Of a stretch of DNA of 64,000 nucleotides, positions 33,906 to 46,138 are shown piece after piece; position 1 is the first letter of the stretch, and every line of letters starts with the position of its first letter. The translations under genes and the position numbers were made by a program. The notes beneath the pieces were generated by a model, which was not told where the DNA came from, did not search any database, and worked only from the letters and a program-made list of their open reading frames with translations. This DNA comes from Pollenia angustigena (taxonomy: Eukaryota > Arthropoda > Insecta > Diptera > Polleniidae), in NCBI GenBank assembly GCA_930367215.1, contig OV884056.1, positions 317,222,709-317,286,708 of the forward strand. Direction: 5' to 3'.

Positions 33906-36080
33906 AAATGCAGTATTCAGAATTTCCTTAAATATTAATTTTTCACTTTTGCCAATATCCCTTACATAAATAGTATTTACTACATTTTCAAAATCAAATC
34001 CAAGAAGTCTTTTATGCAGCTGCCATAATTAAATAAAAAAAAATCCCAAGAAATCCCGCAAAAATTTTCCGAGATATTCCTTTCGGAAATATGTGCGTGA
34101 TCCCGGGAATTTTTTTCCCGTGCAATGCAAAACACTAGTGGAAATTAAATATGTTTGTTCTTAATACGAACAAAGTTAAAAAGCCTATGAGCGCTATGTT
34201 TCTATTCCGGGAGACTATTCATGGACCGATTCTTAATTTGATTTTGCAATAGGATTTGCTCTGAATTTTTTAATAACGGCTTCTTAACTGGATGGCTTAC
34301 TAGAAGGTTAATTTTTGACTTATAGTACGTAACAAACTTAAGCACAAACGTACTTATGGTACTGTAGAGTGTAAATACGATGATTTATGTGTTAAACTTC
34401 TCTGTAGAGAAAAAAATACAATTTTTAATTTTCTTTTATTGCATGAAACTTATGATGGACGTAGAATTATTAAAAAGTTTTAAGATTAAAATAAACCTGC
34501 ATTCATTTGACAACTAACTGTTAAGGGATTTTTTTTTTATTTGAACTGTTTTCTTTGTCTTTATTTTTTATTTGTATTATTGTTATGTTTCTTGTGTTAA
34601 AAAAAACTTTAATAGTTTAAACAAATATATTTGGCATTTTATGTAAATTTTAGTAGATTCTATGGACTTAATGTCACTAATACGTGCGCACAAATAAACA
34701 CTAGTATAAACAACATACGAATAACATAAAAGTGACAGAAATATGAATATAACAATTTAAGCAGACTTTTATCTACTAGAATTACTTTATATGCAAATAC
34801 TTGTTTATGTTTGTATCTGTAAATTTGTTACAAAAATAAAAAACATGAAAAAAAATGAATTGAGAACACAGGAAATTATAAAAATTTTCAAACCTTCACA
34901 AACAAAGTTACATGTCTTCAGTACATTTCAGCGGGAAAACCTTCTTACTACAGGCCTTTTTATAGGCCTGCTTAAAAATTGTTTTGATTCCATTACTATT
35001 TTTAACTAACTGTAAAAAATGCATTTTAAAAGGCCTCGGCTCTTTCGTATAAAAGATAAGAAACACATTCCAGATTCGCTTTTCTGAGAAGGGAGAAGAG
35101 AAGGACTAACATTTTTTGTTTTGTTTTTTGCCAAAGCAAAATAACTATTTTTTTTTATCCCGTTACCATTCCTTTGTAACTGCTTAAGCGAGAGCGGAAG
35201 GCTACTCTGCAAACACAACGTATGTAAAAAAGATATGAGTATGGAATAGAGCGAGCAGGCCTTGTATATCCAAAGAAGGAGTAAAGAGGCCCTCTAGAAG
35301 GCATCCGCTCTAATTTTTTCCCGCTGGGGTGTTGTGAATGTGATTTAATTTTGTTGTATGTAGTTGTCTTTTGCTTAAAGCTGGTTTTGGTTTTATTTGG
35401 TATGTCAAGCATGTTTTTTTATTTATATGACACAAAATCTCTCTCACATACACACGCACTCCCATATTCGTTTGAATCCTACAAAATTGTTTAACAACTT
35501 TGTTGTTCTATTTTCAGTAAATGAATAAGGAAAAGCTAAAAACGATTTTTATAAAAATTTTTCATTAAAAAAAAAAAAAAAATTTATAAATAAATAAACG
35601 AATAAATAAAAACGAATAAAAGAATAAATAAATACTCAAATATTATGAACATGAGAGTCGCCAGTAATTTGTTAAAAAAAAATAACCACAAACTAATAAC
35701 AATGACAACAAGTGGGGCAACAGTACGTATTGCAAAAGAACAATTTTATATTGCAAAATGGAAATCTCTCAGAGCTGGGAGGTATTAATAAATGCAATAA
35801 TTACAGAGTATTTTATATAATAAATTCCCTTCGACTTCCCTTAACAAATGTTACCTCTTTTTTTGAATAAAGTTGATTGGAACAAGTTTCAGAACTTTTG
35901 TAATAAAAAAAGTGAATGAAATTTATTTTTCTCAACACATTTGCATTCAAACGCAATGCAATTAAAACTACGACAACATCTCCTCATGTTTGCCCCAAAC
36001 ACCTGCTCTGTCCAAAATAATTCAATGAGCTCGACTACCCATCTAATGTCGGCCATACACTACACAAGTTCAGTGCTTAA
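33906..36080. other. Mostly AT-rich DNA, nothing recognised
   Basis: Contains CCCGGGAA-type debris near 34020-34120 and a less AT-rich patch at about 35185-35340 that I could not assign. GGCCATACACTACACAAGTT at 36050 resembles the ends of the possible element at 24458-26930. No gene is visible. Confidence 0.4.
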
Positions 36081-36311
36081 GGCCGGGTTTTTGAGATGTG
36101 GATTAAGTTTAAACTTGGCTTAACGTAGTCGGAAACTCGGATTTATTCAGCGAAATGTAATTTGTTTTTATTATTTCATTACAGACCAACATTTTAAGCA
36201 AAACTAAGCTGTTTTTTTTTCCAAAATTTTGTACACAAACTTGGTGGTGGCGGCCCATATCTGTTTTAAGATTAACTTAGCCTAGTTAAACTGAAATCTC
36301 AAAAACCCAGC
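36081..36311. mobile_element. PIF/Harbinger-type MITE
   Basis: GGCCGGGTTTTTGAGATGTG at the left and, on the minus strand, GGCTGGGTTTTTGAGATTTC at the right are inverted over about 40 bp. The element is flanked by TAA on both sides (36078-36080 and 36312-36314), the 3-bp TAA/TTA duplication typical of PIF/Harbinger insertions. It is 231 bp and non-coding. Confidence 0.75.
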
Positions 36312-37015
36312 CTAAGTCTGGCAGTGCGCAAACGAAACTTGTGACACACAGACTATACAAGTAAACTGTGCAATTTCTTATTTAAAATTTATAAGCGAAG
36401 AAAACAACATGTTCAAATAAAAAAAAAAGATTCATAATGTTTTCTTTAACATTTTCATTCGTTTTTCGTAGGATTCGATTTTCATGAGTTGCTTTTAATT
36501 CGCCATAGTTCAGGCGGTTCTATGCCTAATTCTAGGTCCAGAATATTTTTTTCATAAAAGCTAGTCCGAAAAGTAAGAAGATATAAAAATTCCAAAAAAT
36601 AAGTCGTTAGACATTACCTTCCTAAAAGTTCAATGTCACTAGTTACAATTTAACTATAAACCATTAAAAGGGTAACTAGTTACCAAAGCGCCTACAAGGA
36701 GCGAATTACTTACAAAAAGCTAAATAAATATGTATGTAAAAATGCGAAAATTAATAAAGAATTTTTTAAACTTGCAAAAATTAATTTGTATCGCTTTTGA
36801 ATTTATTATGACAAAGTTCTTTATAACTAATACGATTTAAAAAGTAGTTATGTAATATATAGTTCTTATGAAACGGAAATAGTAGCGAAGAAAGCTACTA
36901 AATAATGGGTGAAAGAAGCTATTAATTTTGAAAAAGTAGGCAAAGCTTTTACTGGCATGTGTAACATTGTTTAATAAAATATGATTAATGATTATCCACA
37001 TTTATTTTTCTAAAT
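36312..37015. other. AT-rich DNA, nothing recognised
   Basis: Short words ACTAGTTAC and GTAACTAGT pair near 36638-36685. No gene is visible before the hAT remnant. Confidence 0.4.
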
Positions 37016-38660
37016 AAATTTGTTGATTTAATAAAAGCTATCAGCAATTTTCTCAAGGAAAAAGAAATACACTATCCGGAGCTAAAGGATGATGAATGGA
37101 TTAACGACTGCGTGTTCGTAGCTGGTATAATGGAGCATCTGCAATCCCTCAACATAACATTACAATAAATAAAGATGAGGTTGTTCTTAATCTTATTCAA
37201 ACGATTCTTAAGGCTCAGTTCTCCGGGAGTAACAGTAACGTTGCAAATCAGCTGCTTTATTTTATTGTAGCATATAGAGCGATTATAGTTAGCAGTAAGA
37301 TGTAACGTCTCAATCTGTAAGAAATAGATTGGTATTACTTTTTTACGGTAAGGTTAAGTTACTGTTATTCTCAGCTTACTAAGCCTTACATTTTATTAAA
37401 CAAGTAAGAAAGGATAGTCGGTCAAGCCCGACCATATGATATCCTACACCACAGTATTTAAAAACACATCATGCTTATATGTCCATATAAATATGGATTT
37501 ATCTATGCTTATAAAATTCATTAAAATCGGTTTCAAAGTTTGTGAGAGGCAGACATTGCCCTCTGCCTCCCCTTGTGGTCCTATTTTTGAAAAACTGTAT
37601 AGCTTTTGTGTCCCTATCGATATGGATCTATCTAAGGTTTAAATTTTATTAAAATCGGTTTGAGAGGCAGAAATTGCCCCTATCTCCCCTCGTGGTCCTA
37701 TTTTTTAAGAAATGCATCCCTTTTGTATACATATAGATATGGTTCTATTTATGTTTTGAATTTCATTAAAATCGGTTTGATAGTTTCTGAGAGGAAGAAA
37801 TTTCCCCTATCTTCCCTCGTGGTCCTAAGGTTTGGCCCATTTTCAACAGGCTTGGTCCTTGTGCCAATAAGAACCTATGCCTCAAATTTTATCAAATTAT
37901 CTCCAAAATTGCGACCTGTACTTTGCGCACAAGGTAACATGGCCAGCCAGCCAGACGGACGGACATCGTTAGTTTGACTCAGAAAGTGATTCTGAGTCGG
38001 ATCGGTATTGGTCTAGGACCAATATTTTAAAGCGTTACACACATCAGCACAAATGCATAATACCCTATCCACTATTGTGGTGTTGGTATAAAAACTAAAA
38101 AAACAATTAAATGAAAATTTAATTTGATAAACTTTAGTGAGTCTTATCAGGAATATAAAAATTTGGATTAAAACCCATAAACAGTTTAACAAAAAGAACG
38201 ACAATAATAATTAAAACTTCAGCTTTTTAAACGCGATTTAACTAACAAAATGTACAAACATATCCCTCGTCTGAAGAATAGACTCTCTTAATTTATGAGG
38301 AAAAATAAGTTAATACGACAGTTGATTAGAAGAATTATTAATAAACTTTCAGTTATGATTTGCATAATATAAAGATTTCTTTAAATTTAATTGCAAATTA
38401 ATTCGAGATTGACGTTGTTACCGATGGATTATCGATTCCTCATTATAATTTGAATGAAAGGACCACAGAAGAAATGGAATTATTAGAACTTGAAGAAGAG
38501 AACAGTCTTAAAATGCCTCACAAATTAAGGCAATCCGCAAATGAGTTTTGGAAACTAGTGCCATAATCAAAGTACCCCAAGTTTAAGAAAATCTGCTTGT
38601 AGATTACAATCTAACGTATGCGGAATGAAATATGGACTTATTTTCAAACATCATGTAATA
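37016..38660 (+). pseudogene. hAT transposase remnant (GTF2IRD2/ZBED-like), split by a DINE-like element
   Basis: At about 37040-37168 the plus strand reads FLKEKEIHYPELKDDEWIND and EHLQSLNITLQ. This matches the segment before the insertion domain end of hAT transposases of the GTF2IRD2/SCAND3-like group (EK...YPEL.D..W..D...L.DI..HLN.LN..LQ). At 38450-38600 it reads MELLELEEENSLKM, ANEFWKLVP and KYPKFKK, the FW..VP..KYP.L... motif near the C-terminus of the same proteins. Between them lies the DINE-like element 37398-38092. Everything carrying the catalytic Asp residues upstream is missing, and stops follow. The assignment rests on motif recall, not alignment. Confidence 0.65.
37398..38092 (-). 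mobile_element. DINE-1-like (Helentron) element inside a hAT remnant
   Basis: Read on the minus strand it starts at about 38092 with ACCAACACCACAATAGTGG and ATAGGGTATTAT. It carries CCGACTCAGAATCACTTTCT and GATGTCCGTCCGTCTGGCTG, and ends at 37398 with a GGTCGGGCTTGACCGACTAT hairpin followed by CTTTCTTACTTGT. It is about 695 bp. Internally, CCCCT(A)TC(T)TCCC-type lines with TCGTGGTCCTA recur three times on the plus strand (37570, 37690, 37815), giving a local tandem structure of about 120 bp. No protein is encoded. Confidence 0.7.
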
Positions 38661-39349
38661 AAAAAAACCAAATATCGGAAATGTAAAGGCACTCTTTGGC
38701 TCGAGATCAGTTCAATAAATTGATAATAAGTAGAAAAAATTAGAAGGTCTTGAGTTGATTTGTAAATTTTGTAAAAGTAATCCTCATTAAAGAAAATTTT
38801 AATTTTTGCGTCACTTTTCTGAAATCCAAATTGAATAATATTTTGTTTTTAAGACAGTAAAAACCGTTTTATAGAAAACGACGATCCGGTAAAAACTTTT
38901 GATACAATGCAACCAAACTCCAGCTATGTTGAAGGTAGAAATTGCCGGATATACTCCAAAATCTGACCATGCGTTGGCAAATAAATGAAGAGTTCAAAAT
39001 TAGAAGTACTTAGCAGAAACCCGTCTCAGCAGTCTCAGAAAAGAGTCTGTTGTCATTAAACATCTAATACGCGGACTTTGATACAAAAATGTTTTGCTGC
39101 AGGCTGGACATGAATCGTATCATGGATGATGGGAGCTTCTTTACAATGGACGCTCATGAATGGACACCAATTCAAACTTTTAGGCGAATTTGAAAATTAA
39201 TTTTCTATAAATAGGAATAGTAACCAAGAAACCTAGACTGTTGTATCACTCAAATTAAATTTATGTTATAGAAAATGCACACCAAGGTGATTCAAGAGGC
39301 TATCCGTAGGGTGCCTCAAAATTTTAAAAAAGCCCATCGATGTGGCTAG
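38661..39349. other. Unassigned DNA after the hAT remnant
   Basis: May still contain 3' sequence of that hAT element. No motif was recognised. It ends at the duplicated target of the next hAT-type element. Confidence 0.4.
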
Positions 39350-41116
39350 TAGGGATGCCAATCCCTATCCCGAAATTGTTAACAAAATTTTCTTGCTTTA
39401 CTTTTTATATAAAAAGAAATTCATCATGACATTCCCCCTTGAGAGCATAGGGAACAAAATACTGATATTTAATATTTAATTAGTATTGTGGTTATTTTGT
39501 TGAACTATTTATGGGTTTTAATCCAAATTTTCATGAAATTTAATTTTTCATTAAATTATTTTTATGAAGAAAGGAATTTTACAACATATAAATTAATTAA
39601 AATTGTTATTGATAATCTTTCATTCTTGACGTGGCTGGGGCTCGAACCCCGGCCGGCAGGTTACCATGACATGTTTCGATCGCAATCACTCGATCTCCTC
39701 AGATGGATTTGCCGTCTTACACTCGCAGCCATCGACGACTGCTGACGTCAATAGTCAAACAACTATCCTTAAACCAAATTGTATTCTAACATTTGGTAGA
39801 TCGAAATTTGCTTTCCTGAATGATTATCCATTTTAATTGATTTTACATGTTTTTTCCTTACTTCTGTTTTTTACTTGATTATTTCTGTTAATACTGTCAT
39901 TGAAAACTAAACAAAAAAGTTAAACTTTGTGTGTTTTAAGCGTGGCCAACAATTATAAAGAAATTTTAAAGAGAAGTGAAGAAAATAATTAAAGAAGAAA
40001 ATTAATAAAGGAAATGAAAGTCTTTTGAAATGCACAAAACATTCCACTGGTGCACCAAATTCAACATTAAAACTTTACTCTTCACAGGGTTAGAATTATA
40101 AAAGTGTTGTACGAGAGTAGGCATAGGAACTACGGCAATTTATGGAGCGATTTTAGCAAATTAAGAAGTATATTTAAAACACTACACAATTCCTACCTCT
40201 TTGTGGTGGGTATAAAATTGTTTTTTTTGTTAAAGTAAGATTTTTATGGTTAACTAAATAAATTGATTTTGATAATTAATTTCGAATTCAAATTTGAATT
40301 GAATTCTGACTCTAATTTACTTAATAAAAATTTTAATAGAATCTTACAAATAAATCAATTACATACAAGTTTGCTCTATTCAATTACAATATAAATTTTT
40401 TTTTTATTCAGTTTGAATCAACTGAGGTAATTGAATAAAATATAGATTTTATGGTAATTATTTTTTAATTGAATCAATTAATTTTATTATGATAGCTTTA
40501 CTGCTCATATTATTGTAAATAAGTTTTAATAATTATTTTTCAGTTTAACATAACAAAAAATTACAGTTTCTGACTTAAAACAGTTTTGCCAAAGTCATAA
40601 TAATCGATAAGTCAGGCAATGTTTAATGTTCTGAAATTTCGAAAGAAAAAGAGTAAAAATATACAGAATTTTTAATTTGTTTAAACACCCGGATTTATTT
40701 TATAAAAAAGAAAAAAGTTGTTCCCACTTCCTTTAAAAAAATTTAATGATTTTATATGCAGAGCAGCTGTATAAAAGATTTTTCGGATCAGATTCTGTAA
40801 GAAATGATGACAATAGTTATTAATAAAGAAAACGCTTATGCGATTCGAAGAAAATAATTTCTTTTAAAGCCATTTCAAGTTTTGAAGAAAGTGCTAAGAA
40901 AACTGAATGTGTCTTATATACATATAATGTTCCTTTGACTATAAATGCAAACAACCGTAGAAAGAAAACGTGTTTTTTCATTGAAATCTTCTGGATAAAA
41001 GTTAGAAATAGGCTTTCAACTGATTTTGTTAATGCATATTCTGGAACCCCGGGATTTAATTTTTTGAAATCCCGAATCCCGGGATTTGCGAAAACCAGTC
41101 CCGATTGGCGTCCCTA
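39350..41116. mobile_element. hAT-type element with 7-of-8 target duplication
   Basis: TAGGGATGCCAATCCC at the left and, on the minus strand, TAGGGACGCCAATCGGG at the right form terminal inverted repeats of hAT type. The flanks GTGGCTAG (39342-39349) and GTGGCAAG (41117-41124) match at 7 of 8 positions. CCCGGGATT, ATCCCGAA and similar words crowd the right end. The interior has no recognisable transposase and holds a SINE-like copy (39482-39868) and what may be a DINE-like start at 40190-40215 (TTTATACCCACCACAAAGAG on the minus strand). Confidence 0.75.
39482..39868 (-). mobile_element. SINE-like repeat, most complete single copy
   Basis: On the minus strand it begins near AACAGAAGTAAGGAAAAAAC, runs through GGTAGATCGAAATTTGC-related sequence and the B-box region GGGGTTCGAGCCCC (39637-39650), and ends in the tail with TTTCATGAAAATTTGGATTA and AACAAAATAACCACAATAC. 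It is almost identical to either arm of the foldback at 17283-17968. The high similarity points to relatively recent activity or recent duplication. Confidence 0.75.
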
Positions 41117-41124
41117 GTGGCAAG

Positions 41125-41451
41125 ATATCTTTTTGTAAAATAAGTTTAAGTTGTGTGTTTTAACAATTGCATATTAACTTTGATTTTTTAATACCTGATA
41201 AAAAATTTTTATTTCTGCTAATGGCCATATTTTATTCCGCATACGTTATATTCGATATAACATATTTTTGTGAGTCCCTTCTTTCAATAATGAAGTTCAT
41301 AAAATAAAAGCCCCGTTCACAGCTTAGAAATAAAAGCATTTAACGAAATTAATTCGTACCGCGCTAACGAAGTATAAGCCCGATTTCAGAAAATCAACGG
41401 CCAAGTTACAAACACACATGCCATCTACCAGCAAGCAAGAACTGTCATGTT
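41125..41451. other. Spacer between two hAT-type elements
   Basis: About 330 bp with no recognised gene. It includes the left target duplication of the next element at 41444-41451. Confidence 0.5.
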
Positions 41452-42859
41452 CAGTGTTGCCAATTTAGCATTTTTCATGCTAGATGTAGCATTTTTTAAA
41501 GTAATAAAAAACTGATTTAGTATCTAGCATATTTTCTAGCATTACTTAAAATTTTCAAGCATTTTTTAGTTCTAGGGTACATACTTTTAATATTTTTCAT
41601 TAATGTTTAATTTTAATACAAATATTAAAGAAAAAAACGAAAGATTCTAACATTAAATAAGATTTTAAATCCAAGTTAAAATGCAACAATGTAAATGCTT
41701 AATAATGTGTATCAGAGAACAGCTTTATGCAATTGAAAAACAATCGCATTAAATGAACAGCAACAAATACACTCGCTTGCGGTCATACAATGAAATTTCC
41801 TCAACCGCAAATATTCGCTGCTGGTTTGCAGTCATTCAAATAACGCACATCGTGCTTTGTTATTTATACAATCGTTAGCTTCGTTTTTTAATAAAGATGT
41901 TTTTGTGTTCGGTTCGAAAATGATTGTTTTGGTACAGAAAAAAAAATACAAACAAAAAAGCCAGAAATCAAGCAATCTTACTCATGGGTTTATTCAGCAT
42001 TAACTATGTAGTACAAGAAAAAAAATTTAAATCACTAAACACACATACATATGTAGGTACACACAATAGAAACAGACTTTTTTTCATTTTAAAAAGTACA
42101 GTAGTAGTAGGTATGTACAATGTATTTTTGTTATTGTTGTTAATTTGGAAAAAGCGTCTCATCGAGTGGTTTATTGTTGTTGTTAATGTAAACAAAAGTA
42201 TAAGAATGTGTTCTTTTGAATTTACTCAGTTGTGTTATATTTCGTAAGCAACAAAAATGCAAATAAAGCACTTTCAATAAAAAACGAATAAATGCAAAAA
42301 TAAAATGTGTACGAAAGGATGTAAAAATTACCAACGTTGAACTTTGTTTTGCATGTATAGAGTTATTGTAAATTTTAGTGTATGAATAAATCAACAAAAA
42401 TAGTGAATTTTGAGGTTCTCTGATGTGTATAGATGGGAAGAGGTTAAAACCGGTAAATAGGGAAAATACAAATGTACAAAATTTGATAAAAGTTTATTGT
42501 TTCACTTAATCAATATTAACTTCACTAATAAACACATATATACCTTCTTCACAATTTTAAATCAATATGCTCCGGCTTATTGTAGTTTTAGTGCAATACA
42601 ACCAGCTTTTAAGTATTTAACGACGTTTTTAAAAAAACGAAAAGTAATTTTAAATTAAATCAATTTTCTTGACAGTTAATGATATCATGATATTCATTTG
42701 TGTTTTTTAATTATCTAAATAAATTCCCAAAAAATGAATATTCCCGGTATTAACCCTGACATCAGGTTAATACCCGATCCCATATATATTAACGTATATC
42801 CACATCCAGCATAAACTGAAATGCAAATCAAAAAAGGAAACAAAATTTCAAAAATAAGT

Positions 42860-43800
42860 AAAACCTATTCAAAAACGTTTCACAAGGACTGGCTCAAGCA
42901 CCTAAAGTTAAAAGAATGGGTAAAAGAAATAGATAAAAACTTCTTTTGAAATCACTGGAACTGCTATATTGTTTCTAAATTTAGTGGCCTGGGGCAACAT
43001 GCAGAAACAAGAAAGCACAAAAATGCTACACTGAAAGAATTTTCTTCACAATACCAATGAATTTTGACATTAATCCCATGAAAAATTGCATTAAAAAGGA
43101 ACCAATGCAGCGATGCGTTGGATCAATGAAACCTGTTTCATTAAAATATATTTAATGAAACATTACATTAGATCTGTGAATATTATTCATTGGATGAATA
43201 ATTTCAATAAAGTAAATTTTTTTTTTTTTTTATTTTATGTTTATTTATTTTATTTTTTTTTCAATTATTGAAATATGTTGCTTTTATAAAAACATTTTTG
43301 ATTTCATACATTTCATGGCATATTACATAAGATGTATGAAATAATTAAATCTTACATTTTTTTTATTAACAATTAAACATTTTTTAAGGAAACTATAATT
43401 TTGTATTAATTTATGAATATAGTTATATTTGTATATTATTTTTTTATGTTCCTAATTAAAATTTTTTGTTTAACTCGGACAAACTTAAGAAGCGATTTTA
43501 ACGAAAATACTTTCTTATAACTATAAAATTCCATTTAGACAATGAAAATTTTCATTTAACCAATGAAATTTTTTTTATGAAAATGATTCATTAAATATAT
43601 GAAGCATTTTTCTTTCAGTTTACTACAAACCATCAAATCCCTTTTAAAAGAATTTGTTACAACTTTCAGCAGAGGCGGTATTAAGTTTTTGTGCTGCGCA
43701 CATTTCAATTGCACTTGTCGATCATTTGACAAAAAACACCTCGTGGCGAAAGCTGATGGACAAAATGCAGCATATTATAGAAAATGTGCTTGGCCCTTAC
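42860..43800 (+). pseudogene. hAT transposase N-terminal remnant with BED-type zinc finger
   Basis: Near 42870-43025 the plus strand reads FHKDWLKHLKLKEWVKEID, a break, and then SGLGQHAETRKHKN, the second half of a BED-type DNA-binding finger (His-x5-His). The first cysteine pair is degraded. After the MITE at 43029-43619 the reading resumes near 43655 with a segment containing FCAAHISIALVDHLTK. This corresponds to the AEHN...DHL segment that also follows the BED finger in the transposase at 50027-52180. The catalytic part is missing. The two hAT remnants therefore seem to be of related families. Confidence 0.65.
43029..43619. mobile_element. MITE with CACTGAAAGAA ends inside a hAT remnant
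   Basis: CACTGAAAGAATTTTCTTCA on the left and, on the minus strand, ACTGAAAGAAAAATGCTTCA on the right are inverted copies. The interior repeats CATT(T/A)AATGAAA and CAATGAAA(T/C) words many times and includes long T and A runs. It sits between the BED finger and the next transposase block, so it postdates that element. Confidence 0.65.
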
Positions 43801-43907
43801 TTTAATGAAGATATTTCTTTATTTTTTATATACATTTTTTTTTAGCTTTTTTTTAAACAAAATCTAGCATTTTTTCCTCAATATGTTTTGAAAACACTGC
43901 TCATGTT

Positions 43908-45632
43908 ACAAAATTTTAATATACATATCGCACACTTAATCATAAACAGGCCCAACAGGAAATTCAAAAATGTTTAGGGAGGAAGAAACTGGCTCTTCAA
44001 AAATATGGTTGCAATTTTTTTATCAAATTTAGTTTCGCAAATGTTTAGGAAAACAATAATGTAAACGAAATTTTTGGGTCGCTATAGATTTTTATTGTTT
44101 ATGAAAAAAAAAAAATATTTTGATTAATTTTGAATTGTGCCTCTTTTTGAATAAGTGTGCGAACTTACCTGTCACTCTTTATCCTCACATGTATTTGCTT
44201 GAAGACGTACTCAAGAAAATACAAATTCCATATCAACGGATGTTTCTGATATTTCATTTTTATATTGGCTCTTGTAGCAGGAGATTATTAGAATTCGGGT
44301 CCTACTGTAGTCAAGCTTGGCTATATCTGATATGTATACTACCGTAGTTCTTTTTAGGATCATAGGGCTTCAACAAAGGCTTTCTATCCGGGTTTGTCGT
44401 AAGAAATGTGTTTGTTTCCGCTAAAAGATACGCCAGCCTTCGGTACTTCTATTTCCACTAATCTAAAGCTAGGTCTTGGAGGGGAGCCCCTCCTTCGACT
44501 TTCCAGAGGTAACCGCACGATTCCTTGTCCTGTTACATCACCCTGTAATTTGTACTGTTTTACGAACTTGAGCAAATATCAAACTCTTTAAAAAACGGAT
44601 TTTTAATAAAAAAAAACTCATCAAAGGAAAAGTTTTTTTTTTCTCCTACGAAAAAGTTTTTCAAGGCAATCTCTTTGACTAAAGGGTTTCTATAGAAAAA
44701 TCTTCGACAATATTTTCTAAAGAAAAGACATTGAGTGACAATTTTTCTGTTTTAAAGGCATTATAGTAATTTTGTTTTTACGCAGTAACTAATTAAGCAA
44801 CTTTGCACGACATGTATTGAAAAGTTTTCTTTTTGTAATAAACATTTTTATCCTGCACGACATGTATACATTTTGCACTGAGGAATTTGAGAAGCTCACT
44901 GCTTAATACACGTCGTCTAAAACGCTTCGTACTCTGCTTGCTTAAATTTTTATCAAAAGAAATTTTCTCTAAATATACTGATATTTGCTGCAATATGCGT
45001 ATGATTAATATATTTTAATTATATCAAGTATACTCAAGTATGGCAAAAAATTTGTATTTATTTTGTAATACATATTTATATTGGGATTCATACAAATTTT
45101 GATTGACTTTATCTTAATTAAACACAACATTTTCACTTCATATCAATGTAATTTAAATCTAAAGATAAATAATATTGAGAGAAAAAAGTTATTAAGACTT
45201 CGAGTAAATAAAAGGTTTCCAAAAATTTTAAATGCAGGAGTTTATTATTTATATTCTTCAAAATCAAATTTAATATAATTATACGAAGTATAAGTTCATT
45301 AAGCTTAACACAGGTAAACTCACACAGTATGTTATTGATATTCAAGGAATAACAAAATTATTCATATGTGTTTTCAAATCTACAAGTGCGTGTGTATTCA
45401 CATATCGTGGGCGTATGTTCAAAAAGTTCCTTCTGACAATTTTAGAGAAAAAAGAAACCAGTAACGGCCAATTTTATCCAGTTCAGTCAAAACTAACTTT
45501 TCCCTTAACTTCCAGTTAACAATATGCTTTTGACTTTTGACTAATAAATGTGAACTAAGTCCTCAAATTAAAAAAATATTGAAATTGTTTTGTTGTTTTT
45601 TCTCTGGGTGTATATATTAAAAATATAACGCT
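43908..45632. other. Mostly AT-rich DNA with one GC-richer fragment
   Basis: At about 44395-44570 the base composition changes and the minus strand has an uninterrupted frame with QGIVRLPLESRRRGSPP and FRLVEIEVPKAGVSF. It looks like a piece of real coding sequence, perhaps from a retroelement, but I cannot name it. CTCTGGGTGTATATATT near 45602 resembles an isolated transposon end. Nothing else was recognised. Confidence 0.4.
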
Positions 45633-45975
45633 AACTAAAGCTTCTCTGCATAGCCGGCATTCGGCTGGGCGCAAGGATTTTCTCTTCTATGGTATAACAA
45701 AAGCTTCTCGGTGTACTCGGCCTTCGTTCGGAAACAAGGCAGATTTTAGAAGATTTACTTAGCGAAATCGGTACTTGTTATACCATGGAGTAGAAAATTC
45801 TTGCGCCCGGCCGAAGGCCGGCTATACATAGAAGCTTTAGTTAGCGAAGCCGGTCTTTGTTATACCATAGAGGAGAAAATCCTTGCGCCCGGCCGAAGGC
45901 CGGCTATGCAGAGAAGCTTTAGTAAGCGAAGCCGGTCTTTGTTATACGCCCAGCCGAAGGTCGGCTATGCTTTGG
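45633..45975. repeat. GC-rich tandem repeat of about 82 bp with one inverted unit
   Basis: The unit contains CGCCCGGCCGAAGGCCGGCT, AGAAGCTTTAGTTAGCGAAG, CCGGTCTTTGTTATACCAT and GGAGAAAATCCTTG. Two full copies start at 45803 and 45885. A third starts near 45947 after a ~21-bp deletion, an initial partial copy lies at 45755-45802, and an inverted copy lies at about 45635-45710. Each unit carries the palindrome CCGGCCGAAGGCCGG. A GC-rich tail follows to about 46045. The array is the strongest compositional outlier in the window. The open frame across it (45801-45995) is a by-product of the repeat. Confidence 0.85.
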
Positions 45976-46138
45976 ACTTTGTAAACATGTGGTGACGGGC
46001 CCGCCGCATGCCCCACGATAGCCCGCCGGACGCGCTCCCGCGTTTCAATCAATAGAAGTTGAGTACACAAATTTTTTTGTTTGTAACGGTCCCTTGCAAT
46101 ACAATTATTTCTCATTGCAAAATTTTAAAAACATTTAA

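Larger units (their letters stand above)
41452..43899 (+). mobile_element. hAT-type element with transposase remnants
   Basis: The left end CAGTGTTGCCAATTTAGCAT and the minus-strand right end CAGTGTTTTCAAAACATATT share CAGTGTT and then a GCTAG-containing subterminal region. GTCATGTT (41444-41451) and CTCATGTT (43900-43907) flank it, matching at 7 of 8. TAGCATTTTT-like words recur about six times near the ends. The interior holds a BED-finger and transposase scrap, which supports the hAT call. A MITE has inserted at 43029-43619. Confidence 0.75.

Noticed and set aside
45801..45995. 64-codon frame rich in Gly, Arg and Ala
   Set aside because: It is the translation of the GC-rich tandem repeat and repeats with it.
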